Positions 1 through 7,795 are shown, numbered from the stretch's first letter. The stretch is DNA of 17,717 nt from CAYQZD01 sp964421875 (GCA_964421875.1 CAYQZD010000072.1:1-17717), one strand, 5' to 3'. The notes: generated from the letters alone by a model not told the origin. Numbers and translations are program-made.

Positions 1-179
1 CCTGACAAACAATAGAAAGCAAATCAAATATCACAAATCAAAAATCGAAAATCAATAATCATCGCCGTAATAGCCTGTGAATCTTTCCGTTAAACAACCC
101 GATTGCTTCGTCCGCAGTACGGCGGACTCGCAATGACAGATGATTGGCGGATTGAAATCCACACTACGATTTCACCATT
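1..179. repeat. Intergenic repeat DNA at window start
   Basis: No gene is seen. Positions 1-57 are an AT-rich degenerate array of short words of the type AAATC(A/G)A, and a similar stretch occurs in reverse complement at about 16838-16876. Around 68-95 is a copy of the 'ATAGCCTGTGAATCTTTC' dispersed sequence, which recurs near 5052, 7872, 8013, 9012, 9804 and, inverted, near 16508 and 16801. At 146-167 is a decayed GTAG-type hairpin ending in CTAC, directly 3' of the TPR gene. Confidence 0.6.
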
Positions 180-1232
180 TCACCTTTCCCCCAAAATAAC
201 CCTCCGGCATTCCTTGAGCGTTTTAATATCCCCCCGCTTCCGCTTGCGGATATCGTCGGACAACGGCAGTTCCAGTCCCGCGAAACAGTATTCCGCCGCT
301 TCGTCGTATCGTTTCAACTCCACCAGCGAAACCGACAGTTTAGATAGGACGATAACCTCGTTGTAGCCGTTGTTCCTCTCCCCCCGGCGGATGTTCGCTA
401 AAAGCTCCCGGTAAGCTTCCACCGCCTCTTCCCACCGCTCCATCTTGAACCAAGCTCTGGCTTTGATGAACTGGAAAAAGCGGGAATCCGGGTGCAGTTC
501 CAACACCTTCTCCGCCACCGCCACCGCCTCCTCATACCGCTCTGCGTCTATCAAAGCCCACCCCAGACCGGAAGCGGCGCTTTCGTAAGAATACCTCCCC
601 TTCTCCATCGCCTCCCGCATCATCGCAAGCCCTTCCTCCCGGCGGTCGGAAACAAACGGCGTCCACCGCAAAAACTCAGTCCGACGCGAAACCCAATACT
701 TGTAACTCCCTAAACCCAGATAGGCGTCGTACAACGTGGAATCGAGTTCCACCGCCCGCTTCAATTCACCCACCGACTGCATTCCCCTGGTGAAAGCCTG
801 AAAATAACTCCCGGTGCGGAACTTGTTAAAGGCGATATAGCCCAAAGCGCCCCCGCGGTAGAAATGAGGCCACGGATCCCCCGGATCCCGCTCTATACCC
901 GCCTCGGCGATTTCAACCGCCTTCTCAGCGTAAGCGTAAAAATCCTCCTCACGAAATGAATCCTCATAATCCACCATCATTGAATTCACCACTCCCGCCC
1001 GGAAAAAATACCCCGCCGCCGATTCCGGAAACCGCCGTATCAATTCCACCGCCGCACTCTCCGCCGCAGCGTACCGGTGGTCGATGGATTGGCGGATTAC
1101 CGCCAGAATCAAGCTGTCCCGCGCTCCCGCAGCGTTTGAAAACTCAGCCTCCGGCTGCGCCCCCGCCGCTAATCCCAAACAAAAAAACACCGCACAGATG
1201 GCTGCGGCAAATCTGAATTTATTTCGTTTCAT
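180..1232 (-). CDS. Secreted tetratricopeptide-repeat protein
   Basis: This 350-residue protein starts with a classical signal peptide (basic MKRNK, hydrophobic core 8-22, likely cleavage after AGA at 25), so it is exported. The rest is helical with TPR-like pairs. The clearest are at about 217-247 (GWALIDAERYEEAVAVAEKV) and 251-280 (ARAWFKMERWEEAVEAYREL), with others near 298-320 and in the N-terminal half (68-165). A central YWVSRRTEFLRWTPFVSD segment (179-196) has no TPR character and may be the family-specific part. TPR arrays mediate protein-protein contacts; no catalytic motif is seen and the partner is unknown. It is the last minus-strand gene here, about 450 bases from the propeller gene, with repeat DNA between, so it is probably transcribed alone. 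No convincing Shine-Dalgarno precedes the ATG at 1232, but the signal peptide supports this start. Confidence 0.88.
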   Translation of the reverse strand: MKRNKFRFAAAICAVFFCLGLAAGAQPEAEFSNAAGARDSLILAVIRQSIDHRYAAAESAAVELIRRFPESAAGYFFRAGVVNSMMVDYEDSFREEDFYAYAEKAVEIAEAGIERDPGDPWPHFYRGGALGYIAFNKFRTGSYFQAFTRGMQSVGELKRAVELDSTLYDAYLGLGSYKYWVSRRTEFLRWTPFVSDRREEGLAMMREAMEKGRYSYESAASGLGWALIDAERYEEAVAVAEKVLELHPDSRFFQFIKARAWFKMERWEEAVEAYRELLANIRRGERNNGYNEVIVLSKLSVSLVELKRYDEAAEYCFAGLELPLSDDIRKRKRGDIKTLKECRRVILGER

Positions 1233-1680
1233 CTATTTGAAAACAATCAATTTCATTTCATGATTAATGTGCCCGCCGCGTCCCCGCACCCGGCGGAATT
1301 CCTCGTTCCCACGCTCCCGCGTGGGAATGCATACGACATCCAGTAACCTGCAATCCGCCTGAAGCGCAGCCGGAATCCTCCCTCGTAGGAACGGTTCGCG
1401 AACCGCCCATTTGCGTTAAGCTATGTCTTTAGCGTAGCGGAGACCTGACTTTCATCCGCTAAATGCGGATTACAGTGCCCGCCGGGTCCCCGCGCCCGGC
1501 GGCATCTCCCCTAAACCGTAGGGTGGATTTCAACCCGCTAATCATTTGTCATTGCGAACGTAGTGAAGCAATCGCGTTATCAACGGAAGAATTCACCAAT
1601 CACCATCCACCAAGCACCAAGCACTAACCAGCAATCGCCATTTCACGAATTTACCAGTTCACCGTTTCACTTGTCACTTA
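1233..1680. repeat. Intergenic repeat cluster (modular hairpins)
   Basis: No gene is seen in these 448 bases. Elements in order: constant-loop hairpin at 1269-1299 (arms CCGCCG/CGGCGG, loop TCCCCGCA); hairpin TTCCCACGC-TCCC-GCGTGGGAA at about 1305-1327, which recurs near 5426 and 9051; GTAG hairpin at 1385-1408 centred on CGGTTCGCGAACCG; a 130-bp composite at 1413-1543 that recurs at 5284-5413; and, inside it, a second constant-loop hairpin at 1475-1505 with a perfect CCGCCGGG/CCCGGCGG stem. From about 1570 to 1683 runs a degenerate 8-nt periodic array (on the minus strand, GGTGAACT, GGTAAATT, CGTGAAAT, GGCGATTG and so on), directly 3' of the propeller gene stop. Confidence 0.8.
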
Positions 1681-3288
1681 CTAATCCACCCGGTAAGGGT
1701 CGTTCCAATAAAACCGGCATAAACCCTTTTGGGTTCCCAGCCATAAATAATCTCCCGCGCGGTGAATCACGTTCACCGTGTCCGAAGGCAGCCCGTCATC
1801 GCTGCTGAATCCGGTCCACGCGTTCAACTTGCGGTCAAACTTGAAAAGACCCCCGTCAGTCCCTACCCATACCAAACTGTCCCCCGCCAATACCGACCGC
1901 GCCTCCCGGTGCCGGAAAAACAGCGAAGGATAACCGGTCCAAATCCCCGTGTCCTTGTTGAACATCTCCAACCCTAAATCCCTCCCCACCCAAACCTCCT
2001 TCAAACCCGCCTGAATCGCGTAAACCGCGCTTCCCGCAGTCTCGTCAGCCCCCCTGACATAAGTCCACCGGCCCGTCTCACGGTCATGAAGATACAACCC
2101 GTAATCGGTTCCCACCCAGATAAAAGGCTCATCCAACGCAATGTCGTTGATATAAAGGCCGCGGATAGCCTCCTCCTCCACGCGAACGATTTCATTCCCC
2201 GCTAATTCCATCATATTCAGCCCCTGTGCCGTCCCCGCCCACATTACACCATCGCCCGCCGCTAAAGCTGTTACATGAGGATCCCAGAGGTTGTCGCTCC
2301 GGTCCTTGTTCACAAAACGACCGCTCTTCAAATCCAGGATGGAAAGACCCAAATCGGTGGCGATATAAATCTTCTTCTTCACTCGCGCGATGTCATCCAC
2401 CCGCCCCCCGTAAAATCCCACCGTTTGACCGGCGGGATAGTAATCCCATTTGTCTGATTTTCTGCGCCAGCGAGTGAAAGCTCTCCCCCCCATCCACACA
2501 TCGCTCTCCTCATAAAGCAATGCGCGAACCGCCGCGCTGTCAGGACCCCGAGGGTGAAGCTCCAACCGCATTATCTGCTCGTCAGCCGCCGCAGGTCCCA
2601 TACCGAAAAACCCCAGCCAGATGTTGCCCCGCCCGTCGCGGCTCTGGCACGTCACAGGGTAACTGTCCCACCTGATCCCCTTGAGTTCCCCTTTAACATC
2701 GAAAATCATCCCCGGTGCACTCACAAAATACTGAGGGAACTTCTCCGGAAGGTGAACCCGCTCCCCCCGCCAACTCACCCCGGGGGGAATATCCGAAGGA
2801 GATACTACATAGAATGCCCCCGAATTGGCGTCCCCCCGAAAATAGGTCCGCACCCCGTAATCCGATTCCGCCGCCGATACCCAAACCGCCCCCCCGCTTA
2901 CTCCAATAGAACGCGCCGGAGGGTCCCCCAAGGGTAAAATATGCCGCTCCCAGGAGTCCATCATCGTGGAGTAAACCAGCAAACCCCGCCGGCTCCCGCA
3001 CCAGAGATAACCCGTATCATCATCGTAAGCCAGACAGTAAACCGTGTCGAAAGGAACCTGCGCCCCCGGCAAAAGCGCCACTGTCAACGGTATATCCCAA
3101 CGCTTGCGGTAAAAATCCCACTGCAAAATCCCCCCGGTGGTGGAAAAATACACATATTCCCGCCCCTTGTCGCAAGCGGTGACATAACGGAAATCGCTGT
3201 AATTCACCCAATCACCCGTTTCCCAGGGACCCGAAGCGCAAGCGCTCCCCGCCAGAACTAAGCATAAATATATAATGTATTTTATCAT
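1681..3288 (-). CDS. Secreted multi-blade beta-propeller protein (Reg_prop-like)
   Basis: The 535-residue protein carries repeated blade motifs of the form (V/I/L)W(V/A/L)GTxxGL: residues 95-104, 307-315, 348-357, 389-398, 431-440, 472-481 and 514-523, plus weaker ones at 223 and 263. This is the signature of two-component-regulator-type propeller repeats (Reg_prop), here without any kinase, membrane or DNA-binding domain, so it is a stand-alone propeller. The N-terminus MIKYIIYLCLVLAGSACASG is a signal peptide. A cysteine at 17 follows GSA, but glycine at -3 makes a lipobox atypical, so lipidation is uncertain. Similar propellers in FCB-type bacteria often also carry a C-terminal sorting domain; this one ends right after its last blade. 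Function unknown; a surface or periplasmic binding scaffold is likely. The ATG at 3288 is kept because it gives the signal peptide. Confidence 0.85.
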   Translation of the reverse strand: MIKYIIYLCLVLAGSACASGPWETGDWVNYSDFRYVTACDKGREYVYFSTTGGILQWDFYRKRWDIPLTVALLPGAQVPFDTVYCLAYDDDTGYLWCGSRRGLLVYSTMMDSWERHILPLGDPPARSIGVSGGAVWVSAAESDYGVRTYFRGDANSGAFYVVSPSDIPPGVSWRGERVHLPEKFPQYFVSAPGMIFDVKGELKGIRWDSYPVTCQSRDGRGNIWLGFFGMGPAAADEQIMRLELHPRGPDSAAVRALLYEESDVWMGGRAFTRWRRKSDKWDYYPAGQTVGFYGGRVDDIARVKKKIYIATDLGLSILDLKSGRFVNKDRSDNLWDPHVTALAAGDGVMWAGTAQGLNMMELAGNEIVRVEEEAIRGLYINDIALDEPFIWVGTDYGLYLHDRETGRWTYVRGADETAGSAVYAIQAGLKEVWVGRDLGLEMFNKDTGIWTGYPSLFFRHREARSVLAGDSLVWVGTDGGLFKFDRKLNAWTGFSSDDGLPSDTVNVIHRAGDYLWLGTQKGLCRFYWNDPYRVD

Positions 3289-3562
3289 TGTGTGTCAACT
3301 ATGCGTTGTTAGTCTCAGCAGTTGTCCGAGAATGTCCTGAATTTGTCATTCCCGCGCAAGCGGGAATCCAGAGGGTGGCTCCCGGAGTGGACTTGTTACT
3401 TGATACTTAATATGTGCCCGCCGCGTCCCCGCACCCGGCGGAATTAACAAAATGGGCGTCATTCCGGCGCTTGTGCGCCTCTGGTGCGCAGTCGGAATCC
3501 TTCTTTCCCCCCTTTTCTAAAGGGGGGCAGGGGGGATTATAAATCCCCCTTTCCGAAAACTA
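3289..3562. repeat. Intergenic repeats between propeller and PNP genes
   Basis: Elements seen: ATTCCC-GCGCAAGC-GGGAAT at 3347-3366 (a 20-bp form also present at 13098-13117); a constant-loop hairpin at 3414-3445; a GTCATTCCGG...CGGAATCC dispersed sequence at about 3459-3500; and two strong hairpins just 3' of the PNP stop: CCCCCCTTT-TCT-AAAGGGGGG (3507-3527) and GGGGGATT-ATA-AATCCCCC (3531-3549). The latter pair recurs in part near 5596-5626. They could act as transcription terminators for the PNP operon, but neither is followed by a clear U-run on the minus strand. Confidence 0.7.
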
Positions 3563-4435
3563 TCACCCCACACTCGCCGCAATCAACCGCCGCAAAACTC
3601 CCCCCATCCCCCGAGCCGCCTTCCCCGCAGACTCCTGCACCTCCTTATGCGTGAGTCCGGTGTGATGCAGTCCCGCTGCCATATTCACCAACACCGCAAT
3701 CCCTATAGTCCGCATCCCCAAAGCCTTTGCCGCCGCCATCTCCGGAACCGTGGACATACTCACCGCGTCCGCCCCGGCGAATTCCAGCATCCGCACCTCC
3801 GCCCGCGTCTCGTAACTGGGACCCGTAGCGTACCCGAACACCCCCCGATTCAGCCTTATCTCCGCCTCCGCCGCAGCCTGCGACGCCGCCTCGTAAAGGG
3901 CTTCGTCGGAAACTCCGCCCCCCGGCAATATCCCCCTTCCCGCCGCGCCGCCCTTCACCAGTCCTAACAACGGGTCCTTGCACCCCACCGCGATATAATC
4001 GTCGATGAACATCGCTTCCCCCGGCTTAAACCCCGGATTGATAGCCCCGGACGAAGTCGTAATTATCACCGCCTCAGCCCCCAACAAACGGCTCACTATC
4101 ACCGGCGCGCAAACTTCAAGCGGTTCGTATCCCTCGTAATGGTGCGCCCGCCCCAAAAACACCAGCGCCGCAACCCCCGACACCTCCCCCGCCGCTAACC
4201 CGCCCTGATGACCCTCCACCGTGGAACGGGGGTAGCCGGGTATATCCCCCGAATCGACCGTTACCGCCCCCTCTAAAATCTCCCCCGCCTCCCCCAATCC
4301 CGACCCTAAAATTATCCCTACCCGCCTCCCCCCGAAACCCCGCTCCCGCAGGAATTCAGCCGCCCCCTCCAGCTCGAACAGCTTTTCCCGCACGCCCCGC
4401 CGGGACAAATCGAATATTCGATATAAATCGACCAC
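3563..4435 (-). CDS. punA: Purine nucleoside phosphorylase (trimeric PNP/MTAP family)
   Basis: Cleaves purine nucleosides with phosphate to base and (deoxy)ribose 1-phosphate in cytosolic purine salvage. At 290 residues it has normal length, and the family motifs are in order: phosphate loop GSGLG (44-48), GHQGG (75-79), GRAHHYEGY (95-103), the GPSYETRAE purine/ribose loop, SMSTVPE (Ser/Met site), VLVN (base Asn) and LTHKEV (ribose His). The segment that is usually TNAAGGLNP reads TTSSGAINP, and the usual DHIN reads DYIA. These substitutions are unusual and could shift specificity, but all main catalytic positions remain. Start is GTG at 4435, nine bases after the stop of the Mpv17-like gene, so the two are probably cotranscribed. 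A nucleoside transporter gene lies about 1.3 kb upstream on the same strand. Inosine/guanosine versus methylthioadenosine specificity cannot be settled from the sequence; the base-site Asn favours 6-oxopurines. Confidence 0.94.
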   Translation of the reverse strand: MVDLYRIFDLSRRGVREKLFELEGAAEFLRERGFGGRRVGIILGSGLGEAGEILEGAVTVDSGDIPGYPRSTVEGHQGGLAAGEVSGVAALVFLGRAHHYEGYEPLEVCAPVIVSRLLGAEAVIITTSSGAINPGFKPGEAMFIDDYIAVGCKDPLLGLVKGGAAGRGILPGGGVSDEALYEAASQAAAEAEIRLNRGVFGYATGPSYETRAEVRMLEFAGADAVSMSTVPEMAAAKALGMRTIGIAVLVNMAAGLHHTGLTHKEVQESAGKAARGMGGVLRRLIAASVG

Positions 4436-4444
4436 TCGCGCGCT

Positions 4445-4972
4445 TCAACCTTTCTTGGTCAATCCCATTATCAATCCTAAAACCAAGCTCCACAGCGCCG
4501 CTAAACCGATTTGAAACTCCCCCGGCAGGCTGAAAGTCACCGTGTGAGCCGGTATCCAAAACCATAGCAAAGTCCACCAAGCCTTGGTCAAGCCCCCCAA
4601 TTCCCAGCGCCATAATATCAGGTTATCCTCCAGCCGGTGGAAAAACATCATCTGAGGCCCGAACAATAAATTGGTAAGCGCCGACACCGCGAAGGCCCAG
4701 CCCACTCCTGCGTTCATAAATCCCGGCAGCATATTATGCTCCAACAGCGCCCGCGTGAATCCTTTCATCCCCGTAAAACCGTACTTGATGATAATCCCCA
4801 GCAGCGCCCACGCTAGCGCCTTCCCCAATATCTGCGGCAGTGAGCAAGGCAAAGCGATCCGCTTCTTGCCGATACTAAAAGCGATGATTTCCCCCAAAGT
4901 CCCCAACACCGCGAACTGAACCGCAGCCGAAAACAGCGGATTCTGCGTCACCCACGAAGTATAAAAGGTCAT
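4445..4972 (-). CDS. Mpv17/PMP22-like integral membrane protein
   Basis: The 175-residue protein is hydrophobic with about four membrane segments (roughly 12-34, 48-64, 88-106 and 130-171). The C-terminal stretch WTLLWFWIPAHTVTFSLP followed by QIGLAALWSLVLG matches the layout of the Mpv17/PMP22 signature (W-x-W-P-x-x-Q-x-x-NF-x-x-P ... W), known mainly from eukaryotic peroxisomal and mitochondrial inner-membrane proteins, with bacterial homologues of unknown role. The N-terminal TQNPLFSAAVQFAVLGTLGE also fits the family start. It precedes the purine nucleoside phosphorylase by nine bases, so a shared mRNA is likely and a link to nucleoside or nucleotide handling is possible but unproven. No clear Shine-Dalgarno is seen; a weak promoter lies a few bases upstream. 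The family call is by motif and layout only. Confidence 0.7.
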   Translation of the reverse strand: MTFYTSWVTQNPLFSAAVQFAVLGTLGEIIAFSIGKKRIALPCSLPQILGKALAWALLGIIIKYGFTGMKGFTRALLEHNMLPGFMNAGVGWAFAVSALTNLLFGPQMMFFHRLEDNLILWRWELGGLTKAWWTLLWFWIPAHTVTFSLPGEFQIGLAALWSLVLGLIMGLTKKG

Positions 4973-4984
4973 TGTCGTATTCGT

Positions 4985-5013
4985 AATTTAGTGAAAAAGT
5001 CCCAAAGTGTAAA
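4985..5013 (-). promoter_or_regulatory. Possible promoter of the Mpv17-PNP operon
   Basis: On the minus strand TTTACA (5008-5013) is followed after 17 bases by TAAATT (4985-4990). Initiation would fall about 6 bases before the ATG at 4972, giving an almost leaderless mRNA, which fits the absence of a Shine-Dalgarno. The region is AT-rich and also belongs to an 8-nt periodic array, so this may be chance. Confidence 0.3.
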
Positions 5014-5714
5014 GTGAAAAGAAATAAAGTATTGCTCGCTACCGAATATAGCCACCATAGCCTTAATAGCCAGTGAATTCTCTTCATTAAACAATCATCG
5101 GGCCCGCCGGGTCCCCGCACCCGGCGGCATTAAACGGCGGGTCTGAATGACCCGCCCTTCCAAATGTGAATAGAAAGTTAAAAGTGCAAAGAAAATAAAT
5201 GCATCCCTCGGTAGGCGGGGGATTTATCCCCCCGCGTCAATCCTTTGTTCAAAGCCGACATTTTTACCCGCGTATTCACACACGCGTTATATTATGCTCT
5301 AGCGCAGCGGATACCTGACATTTTATCCGCTAAAGGCGGATTTCCTTTGGTGCAGCAGAGTCCCCGCACGCTGCTGCATCTCCCCCAAACCGTAGGGTGC
5401 GTTTTAACCCACCAATTTTCCTCGTTCCCACGCTCCCGCGTGGGAATGCATACTACATCCAATAACCGGCAATCCGCCTCAAGCACAGTCGGAATCCTTC
5501 TTCGTAGGGGCGGTTTGCGAACCGCCCTTTCCGAAAACGCCCCTGCCGGCAATCCCCAGTCATTTCCCCCTTTTTTTAAGGGTTCCTCCCCGTTTCCCCC
5601 CTTTTTTAAAGGGGGGCAGGGGGGATTATTAATAAGTATCATAAATACAATAAATTAGTCTAACGATTATTTTTCGGGATAGTATTGGTTCTTAACTCAC
5701 CAAATCACTTTCCC

Positions 5715-5754
5715 ACTTCCCCACTTCCCCACTTCCCCGCTTCCCCGCTTCCCC
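5715..5754. repeat. Tandem octamer array at the 3' end of the CNT gene
   Basis: Three copies of ACTTCCCC followed by two of GCTTCCCC, each exactly 8 nt, running up to the stop codon of the transporter (5757-5759). A further degenerate unit precedes them. Similar 7-8-nt arrays follow most other genes in the window. Confidence 0.9.
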
Positions 5755-5756
5755 GC

Positions 5757-7061
5757 TTACCCCAGCAAAATCGACTTCCCCGTCAAAAACACCCCCGCCG
5801 CGCAAGCCGTCATCAAACAACCCAATGTCGCCGCGACCAACGCCCGCAAAGCCACCTCAGATAGTTCCTTCACCCGCTGAGGAACAATCGCCGTTATCCC
5901 TCCGATGAATATCCCCACCGAAGCCACATGCGCAAACCCGCACAGCGCGTAAGACGCCAGAGCCGCGCTCCGCGGGTCCTGAAATTTCCCCGCCGCAATA
6001 ACCTTCGCCAAATCCTGGTAAGCCGTCAGTTCCGTCACCACAGTCCGCTCCCCAATCAGCCGCGCCACCTCGTAAGCGTCCGCCGGATGCACCCCAATCA
6101 GCAGCGTAAATGGATAAAACGCATAACCTAACAGCCCCCGGATGGTGAAATCGATGTCCCACCCTAAAGCCCCGTTTATCCCGCTGCCGATGAGCACGGT
6201 GATTTTATCCCCCAACGCCACCAGGCTTAACACCGCTATCAACATTACCGCGATGCCGAAAGCCATCTTCCCCCCCGCCATCGAACCGTCGATGACCGCC
6301 ACCGCCGCATTGGCTTCGCGCTCGTAATGCACCTTCACTTCCCGCCCCAGCGTTTCCGGCTGCTCCGATTCCGGCAGCAAAATTTTTGCCATCAACACCG
6401 CCGCCGGCAACGACAAAAGCGAAGCCGACACCAGATGCCCCGCGATATTGTGGAACACCGATTGCAGCATCAGCACATAAACCGCCATCACCGATGACGC
6501 AATCGTCCCCATCATCGCCGCTAATATGGTGCACAGCTCGGATTTGGTCATCCGCTCGATATAGGGTTTCACCGTCAAAGCCGATTCCACTCCCACGAAC
6601 AAGTTGGACGATACGCACAGCGATTCCGCCCCGGAAATCTTCATCCACCGCGTGAAAACCCGGCTGAACAACTGTATCAAAAACTGCATCACCCCCGCGT
6701 AATACAGCAGCGCCAGCAGCGCCGCGAAAAATATCACCACCGGCAAAGCCTGAGCCGCGAACACAAATCCAAGCGACACCATCTCCCCCTCGCTCGTCCC
6801 CGGCGGCAAAGCCAGCGGCCCAAACACGAACTTCGCCCCCGCCTCAGCCGCGTTGATTATCTCCACCACTATCCCGTTGATGAACAAAAACACCGTAGTC
6901 CCCGCCGGAACTAAAAAAATGAAGGCGGAAAACGCCAGTTGCAGCCCCACTCCCCACAACACTATCCGCCAGTTAAAATTCCCCCGGTCCGCCGAAATCA
7001 TCCACGCCAAACAAATCAACACGGGAATTCCGAGGAGCGATATGAAGTTAAAAATGGTCAT
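5757..7061 (-). CDS. Concentrative nucleoside transporter (CNT/NupC family)
   Basis: The 434-residue, multi-pass inner-membrane protein belongs to the cation-coupled CNT family that imports nucleosides. Motifs seen: NLFVGVESALTVKPYI (153-168, equivalent of the GQTEAPLLIKPYL element), RTVVTELTAYQDL (339-351, equivalent of KTVLNEFVAY) and YALCGFAHVASVGIFIGG (371-388, equivalent of FALCGFANFSSI). Measured against the Vibrio cholerae CNT, Glu156, Glu332 and Ser371 are kept (here 159, 344, 381), but Gln154, Thr155 and Asn368 appear as Gly157, Val158 and His378. This points to a divergent subfamily with possibly altered nucleoside preference. A polar stretch (about 226-255) lies between membrane segments. 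The phosphorylase gene lies downstream on the same strand, consistent with uptake followed by phosphorolysis. It sits 70 bases behind the HEPN gene, whose different composition argues against a long-standing operon. Confidence 0.93.
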   Translation of the reverse strand: MTIFNFISLLGIPVLICLAWMISADRGNFNWRIVLWGVGLQLAFSAFIFLVPAGTTVFLFINGIVVEIINAAEAGAKFVFGPLALPPGTSEGEMVSLGFVFAAQALPVVIFFAALLALLYYAGVMQFLIQLFSRVFTRWMKISGAESLCVSSNLFVGVESALTVKPYIERMTKSELCTILAAMMGTIASSVMAVYVLMLQSVFHNIAGHLVSASLLSLPAAVLMAKILLPESEQPETLGREVKVHYEREANAAVAVIDGSMAGGKMAFGIAVMLIAVLSLVALGDKITVLIGSGINGALGWDIDFTIRGLLGYAFYPFTLLIGVHPADAYEVARLIGERTVVTELTAYQDLAKVIAAGKFQDPRSAALASYALCGFAHVASVGIFIGGITAIVPQRVKELSEVALRALVAATLGCLMTACAAGVFLTGKSILLG

Positions 7062-7131
7062 AGTTTTCTTTCAGATACGAATTTCGAGTTGCGAGATTCG
7101 AGAATAGCAGGTCGAATTTTACGACTGTTCA

Positions 7132-7737
7132 TTAGTCCTTGTTTACTAATAAATCGTAGTTCTTTAAGTCTTCAAGCATCCACAATACCGGTTGAGAATT
7201 ATCAAACGTTGAATATTGGAAATTTTTAATATACAATGTAATTTCAGCTATGATGTTGTTAGTTTGCTCAATTAAGGATTTTATTTCATCAAGATTAATA
7301 TTAGCCTTAAGGAATAATGACTCTATACTTTCAAATGCCCTATGCCCAAATATCTTATTTCGCAATATAGATATTTTTTTCCAAGTTCCCTTAGCTTTAG
7401 AAATCATTTCTTCGATTTGACTGATTTTATCTTCTATTTTGTTTTCTTCAATCTTTTTGTCTTCTTTAATCTTTATGCATTCAACCATAATGCTATTGAT
7501 ATTATATGTATCTTTTCGAGTCTCATAGAGTTTGTAGAGAGCGAATAAAGTGGCTACAAAATGCGAATGAATCGCTGCCTTGAAATATGTAGGATATTTG
7601 TATAAAATAATGTCTGCATATTTGGCTCTTATATCCTTATCTTTTAAAACTCTATAAATATCAAAATTATGACTTGCAACTCGCAAGGCGGTTTCAAGCT
7701 CCGCAATGCATTCCTCAACATCAAATTTCTTTTTCAT
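7132..7737 (-). CDS. HEPN-domain protein, AbiU2-like
   Basis: The 201-residue protein is helical and Lys/Ile/Asn-rich. The segment WKKISILRNKIFGHRAF (119-135) holds an R-N-x4-H motif (Arg126, Asn127, His132), the catalytic-type signature of HEPN RNases. The preceding YFKAAIHSHFVATLFALYKLYE (51-72) resembles the first helices of the AbiU2-type HEPN family. AbiU2 is a component of a lactococcal abortive-infection system; many HEPN proteins are toxins or defence nucleases. A charged Lys/Glu stretch (about 88-112) joins the two parts. Translation start is secure: GGAGGT lies five bases before ATG 7737. The gene is far more AT-rich than its neighbours, which suggests recent acquisition. No antitoxin-like MNT nucleotidyltransferase lies beside it, so it is either a solitary effector or a non-toxin HEPN protein. 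The family call is by motif only. Confidence 0.7.
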   Translation of the reverse strand: MKKKFDVEECIAELETALRVASHNFDIYRVLKDKDIRAKYADIILYKYPTYFKAAIHSHFVATLFALYKLYETRKDTYNINSIMVECIKIKEDKKIEENKIEDKISQIEEMISKAKGTWKKISILRNKIFGHRAFESIESLFLKANINLDEIKSLIEQTNNIIAEITLYIKNFQYSTFDNSQPVLWMLEDLKNYDLLVNKD

Positions 7738-7765
7738 TTTTAACCTCCATCGTTTGTTTATTGAT

Positions 7766-7793
7766 GATATAGCATGTGAAATTTGCTTTGCAA
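7766..7793 (-). promoter_or_regulatory. Possible promoter of the HEPN gene
   Basis: On the minus strand TTGCAA (7788-7793) is followed after 16 bases by TATATC (7766-7771), about 30 bases before the ATG at 7737, which has a strong Shine-Dalgarno. The boxes match the consensus only in part and the region is AT-rich. Confidence 0.35.
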
Positions 7794-7795
7794 TT

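Larger units (their letters stand above)
4973..5756. repeat. Large intergenic repeat cluster between Mpv17-like and CNT genes
   Basis: No gene is supported in these 784 bases. Elements: 'CATAGCCTTAATAGCCAGTG' dispersed sequence (about 5055-5090); constant-loop hairpin 5100-5131; GGCGGGTC-TGAAT-GACCCGCC (5136-5156); a partial copy of the 'CAAAGCCGAC' element (about 5250-5265); composite 5284-5413 matching 1413-1543 and holding constant-loop hairpin 5350-5379 (GCAGCAG/CTGCTGC) and GTAG hairpin 5392-5413; TTCCCACGC-TCCC-GCGTGGGAA (about 5426-5448); GTAG hairpin GGGCGGTT-TGCG-AACCGCCC (5504-5527); C6T3/A3G6 hairpin (5596-5616); and a tandem octamer array at the transporter stop. Confidence 0.8.

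Noticed and set aside
2554..2937. Plus-strand 127-residue frame inside the propeller gene
   Set aside because: Proline/arginine-rich shadow of the GC-rich antisense strand of a recognisable propeller protein.
3264..3297. TTGACA and TATATA boxes overlapping the propeller gene start on the minus strand
   Set aside because: Initiation there would fall downstream of the ATG and remove the signal peptide; the AT-rich signal-peptide codons explain the match.
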